Part shown: positions 62,290-64,000 of the stretch, one piece after another
Layout of the letters: each line of letters begins with the position of its first letter
Numbering within the stretch: the stretch's first letter is position 1
NCBI RefSeq assembly: GCF_029760955.1
Contig: NZ_CP121682.1
Location: forward strand, 1,984,001-2,048,000
Length of the DNA stretch: 64,000 bases
Reading direction: 5' to 3'
Source: Streptomyces cathayae
GTDB lineage: Bacteria > Actinomycetota > Actinomycetes > Streptomycetales > Streptomycetaceae
Notes under the pieces: generated by a model
Databases searched by the model: none
Told to the model about the DNA's origin: nothing
The model's input: the letters and a program-made list of their open reading frames with translations, nothing else
Made by a program: the position numbers and the translations under genes

Positions 62290-62981
62290 CGCCCCCCGGC
62301 CCACACTCCGGAGATGCCTCGGAACGGCCAACGCCGAGTACGCGTGCGACGAGCGCTTGTGCCATGCGACCCGCCGACCGGGCAGACACCGCCCACATCG
62401 AAGCGGATGCCCGATTTCACCTCTGCCTCGTGGAGGAGGATCCGCCGCGGCTACGACGGGAGGTCGAACAGTTCCTCGCCACCCTCGTCGACTTCGATGC
62501 ACAGGCGGCACGTGTAACCCGCGTCAGCCGTCCGCCGCCGGCATCGACACAGGGCGGGCCGGTTACGGACCTGATCAACCTGGCGTTCGGCGTCGGCTCC
62601 CGGTTGCCGCCGGAATCCAGATCTGGGACTGGCCAGTGCGCCGGTGGAAGAACTTGCTGAAGTGGGTGGGCCGGGGAAGTCGAGCCGGTCGGCGATACGG
62701 GCGACGAGCTCGGCCTCAGCGTCTCGGCCACCCGCTTCACCGCACCCGTTCCCTCCCTGACAGCCGCCCGTGTCCGCGCACCACCCACCTGAAAGTCCGT
62801 CAGAACGAGCGTCATTTCAGCGTCAGGACTTCCAGGACGCCCCGTCCGCGGACCGGGCAACAATCAGCCACCACACCGGAAAAGCCCAGGCCAAAGTCCA
62901 CAGGGCCAAGCCATCACGCCTCGAACTGTTTCCACCGGGGAAAGACGTCGAATTCATCCCCCGCTTTCACAGAACCGCAGG
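62290..62981. other. Gap after the GxGYxYP gene, containing an AraC remnant
   Basis: About 690 bp. Only the decayed AraC-like fragment at 62575-62720 is recognised. Other open frames lack ribosome sites and family signals. Confidence 0.5.
62575..62720 (-). pseudogene. Decayed AraC-family regulator 3' end
   Basis: On the minus strand one frame reads AELVARIADRLDFPG and another continues THFSKFFHRRTGQSQIWIPA to a stop at 62575, which together are the second HTH of an AraC regulator (DRLxFPxPTHFSKFFHRRTG) broken by a one-base deletion near the FPG/PTH junction. No upstream HTH or sensor domain is visible, so it is a fragment. Confidence 0.5.
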
Positions 62982-64000
62982 TCAACGCCCCTTCTCAGCA
63001 GGCTCCAGAATCGCCACGCACTCCACGTGGTGCGTCATCGGGAACAGGTCGAACACGCGCAGCATCCGTACCCGGTACCCGCCGTCCCGGAAGTACGCCA
63101 GGTCGCGGGCGAGGGCGGCCGGGTCGCAGGCGACGTAGGCGATGCGGCGGGCGCCCAGGGAGGTCAGGTGGGCCACGGTCGTGCGGCCGGCGCCCGCGCG
63201 GGGCGGGTCGAGGACGACGAGGTCGACCTCGGTGATTCCGGTGCGGGGCAGGACCGAGTCGACCTTGCCCTGCTCGATGCGGACGCGGGGGAAGTCGGCG
63301 AGGTTGTGCCGGGCGTCCTCCACCGCGCGCTTGCCGGACTCGATGCCGAGGACCGCGCCCTGCTCGCCGACCCGGTCGGCCAGCGCGCCCGCGAACAGGC
63401 CGGCGCCGCAGTACAGGTCGAGGGCCGTGTCGCCCTTGCGGGGCAGCAGACCCTGCATGACCGCGGTGATCAGGGTGTCCGCCGACTTCGGGTGGACCTG
63501 CCAGAAGCCTCCGCCTGCGACCCGGTGGGTGCGGCCGTCGGCGCGTTCACGGACGAAGGGGCGGCCGTGGACACGGTGGACCTGACCGTTGCGTTCGTCG
63601 ATGCGCAGGACGGAGACGGGGCGGTCCAGTTCGACCAGGGGCAGGCGCGCACCCGGTTTCGGGGTCAGGACTACCTGGCGGTCCTGCGAGCCCGTCGCGG
63701 CGATCGCCTCGACGGAGTCCATGCCCGTCCAGTCCCGCTTCTCGATGCCCAGCTCGCTGACGCCCTCCGCGGCGATCATGCAGTGGTCGATGGGCTCGAC
63801 CTCGTGCGAGCGGTGCCGGCGCAGTCCCGCGCGGCCGTCGGCGGTCACCGCGTACTGCACGCGCGTGCGCCACGCCGGGACCTGGCCGGCGGGGAGTTTG
63901 TCGCCCTCGGCGGGAACCACCGTGCCGTCCCAGCCGACCTCCTCGGGCGTGAGCCCGGCGAGCCGCCGCAGCTGCTCGGCGACGACCTCGCCCTTCAGCC
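62982..64000 (-). CDS. Class I SAM-dependent RNA methyltransferase, RumA/TrmA type (5' part outside the window)
   Basis: About 339 C-terminal residues are visible. SAM site ALDLYCGAGLFAGALADRVG, catalytic-fold VDLVVLDPPRAGAGR and the Cys loop IAYVACDPAALARDLAYF are typical of RlmD/TrmA 5-methyluridine methyltransferases that also carry an N-terminal TRAM domain. The Cys in YVACDP is the catalytic nucleophile position. It acts on a uridine in rRNA or tRNA. The 3' end (FDLFPMTHHVECVAILEP..) recurs at 40848 and 23110 as orphan copies. Confidence 0.9.
   Translation of the reverse strand, partial: LKGEVVAEQLRRLAGLTPEEVGWDGTVVPAEGDKLPAGQVPAWRTRVQYAVTADGRAGLRRHRSHEVEPIDHCMIAAEGVSELGIEKRDWTGMDSVEAIAATGSQDRQVVLTPKPGARLPLVELDRPVSVLRIDERNGQVHRVHGRPFVRERADGRTHRVAGGGFWQVHPKSADTLITAVMQGLLPRKGDTALDLYCGAGLFAGALADRVGEQGAVLGIESGKRAVEDARHNLADFPRVRIEQGKVDSVLPRTGITEVDLVVLDPPRAGAGRTTVAHLTSLGARRIAYVACDPAALARDLAYFRDGGYRVRMLRVFDLFPMTHHVECVAILEPAEKGR

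Overview
The window reads as chromosomal DNA of a Streptomyces (or very close actinomycete): very high GC, GTG starts, four-base ATGA/GTGA gene overlaps, Tat-exported carbohydrate-active enzymes, DasR-type operators and a glpF-glpK pair. No rRNA, tRNA or CRISPR array was recognised. Product names rest on motifs and remembered families, because no search could be run.

Left part (1-22.9 kb), mostly metabolic. It opens with the end of a gentisate 1,2-dioxygenase gene divergent from an IclR regulator, around a perfect CATGTCC-N7-GGACATG dyad. Next come a TetR/MFS drug-exporter pair, a YdeI-like protein, and a chitobiose/GlcNAc-type locus (binding protein, two permeases, GH3 hexosaminidase) divergent from a DasR-like regulator with three dre-like sites between them. 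A second TetR unit (regulator, acetyltransferase, MFS) has two identical 20-bp copies of a candidate operator. Then follow a secreted pectate lyase, glpF-glpK, a formaldehyde-dehydrogenase-type zinc enzyme, an ABC exporter and an SDR.

Middle part (23-41 kb), accessory. A complete type II Wadjet anti-plasmid system (jetABCD, minus strand, all junctions overlapping) sits next to a helicase remnant and an XRE / NCS1 permease / nitrilase cassette. An IS607-family element (serine recombinase plus TnpB) and a MerR-HEAT / HEAT pair with a 21-bp MerR-type operator follow.

Right part (41-64 kb): an AAA ATPase; a candidate type VII-like set (small alpha-helical protein, 782-residue protein, lipoprotein) in which the end of the large gene plus the lipoprotein gene is tandemly duplicated; a Tat-exported GH11 xylanase; an erythromycin-esterase-like gene; an IS110 element with a likely bridge-RNA region; a ribose-type operon (rbsK, permease, binding protein, ATPase, rbsD, deoC, gntR); a GxGYxYP protein; and the 3' part of a TRAM/RumA-type RNA methyltransferase gene.

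The most unusual signal links these parts. The last ~69 bp of the RNA methyltransferase gene at the right edge recurs in the same orientation at 40.85 kb and 23.1 kb, with the reading frame preserved and the homology starting at the same codon each time. This is the pattern left by elements that integrate into the 3' end of a gene. It would make 23.1-40.9 kb (carrying Wadjet) and 40.9-63 kb two stacked, now integrase-less islands. This is an inference that needs comparative genomics.
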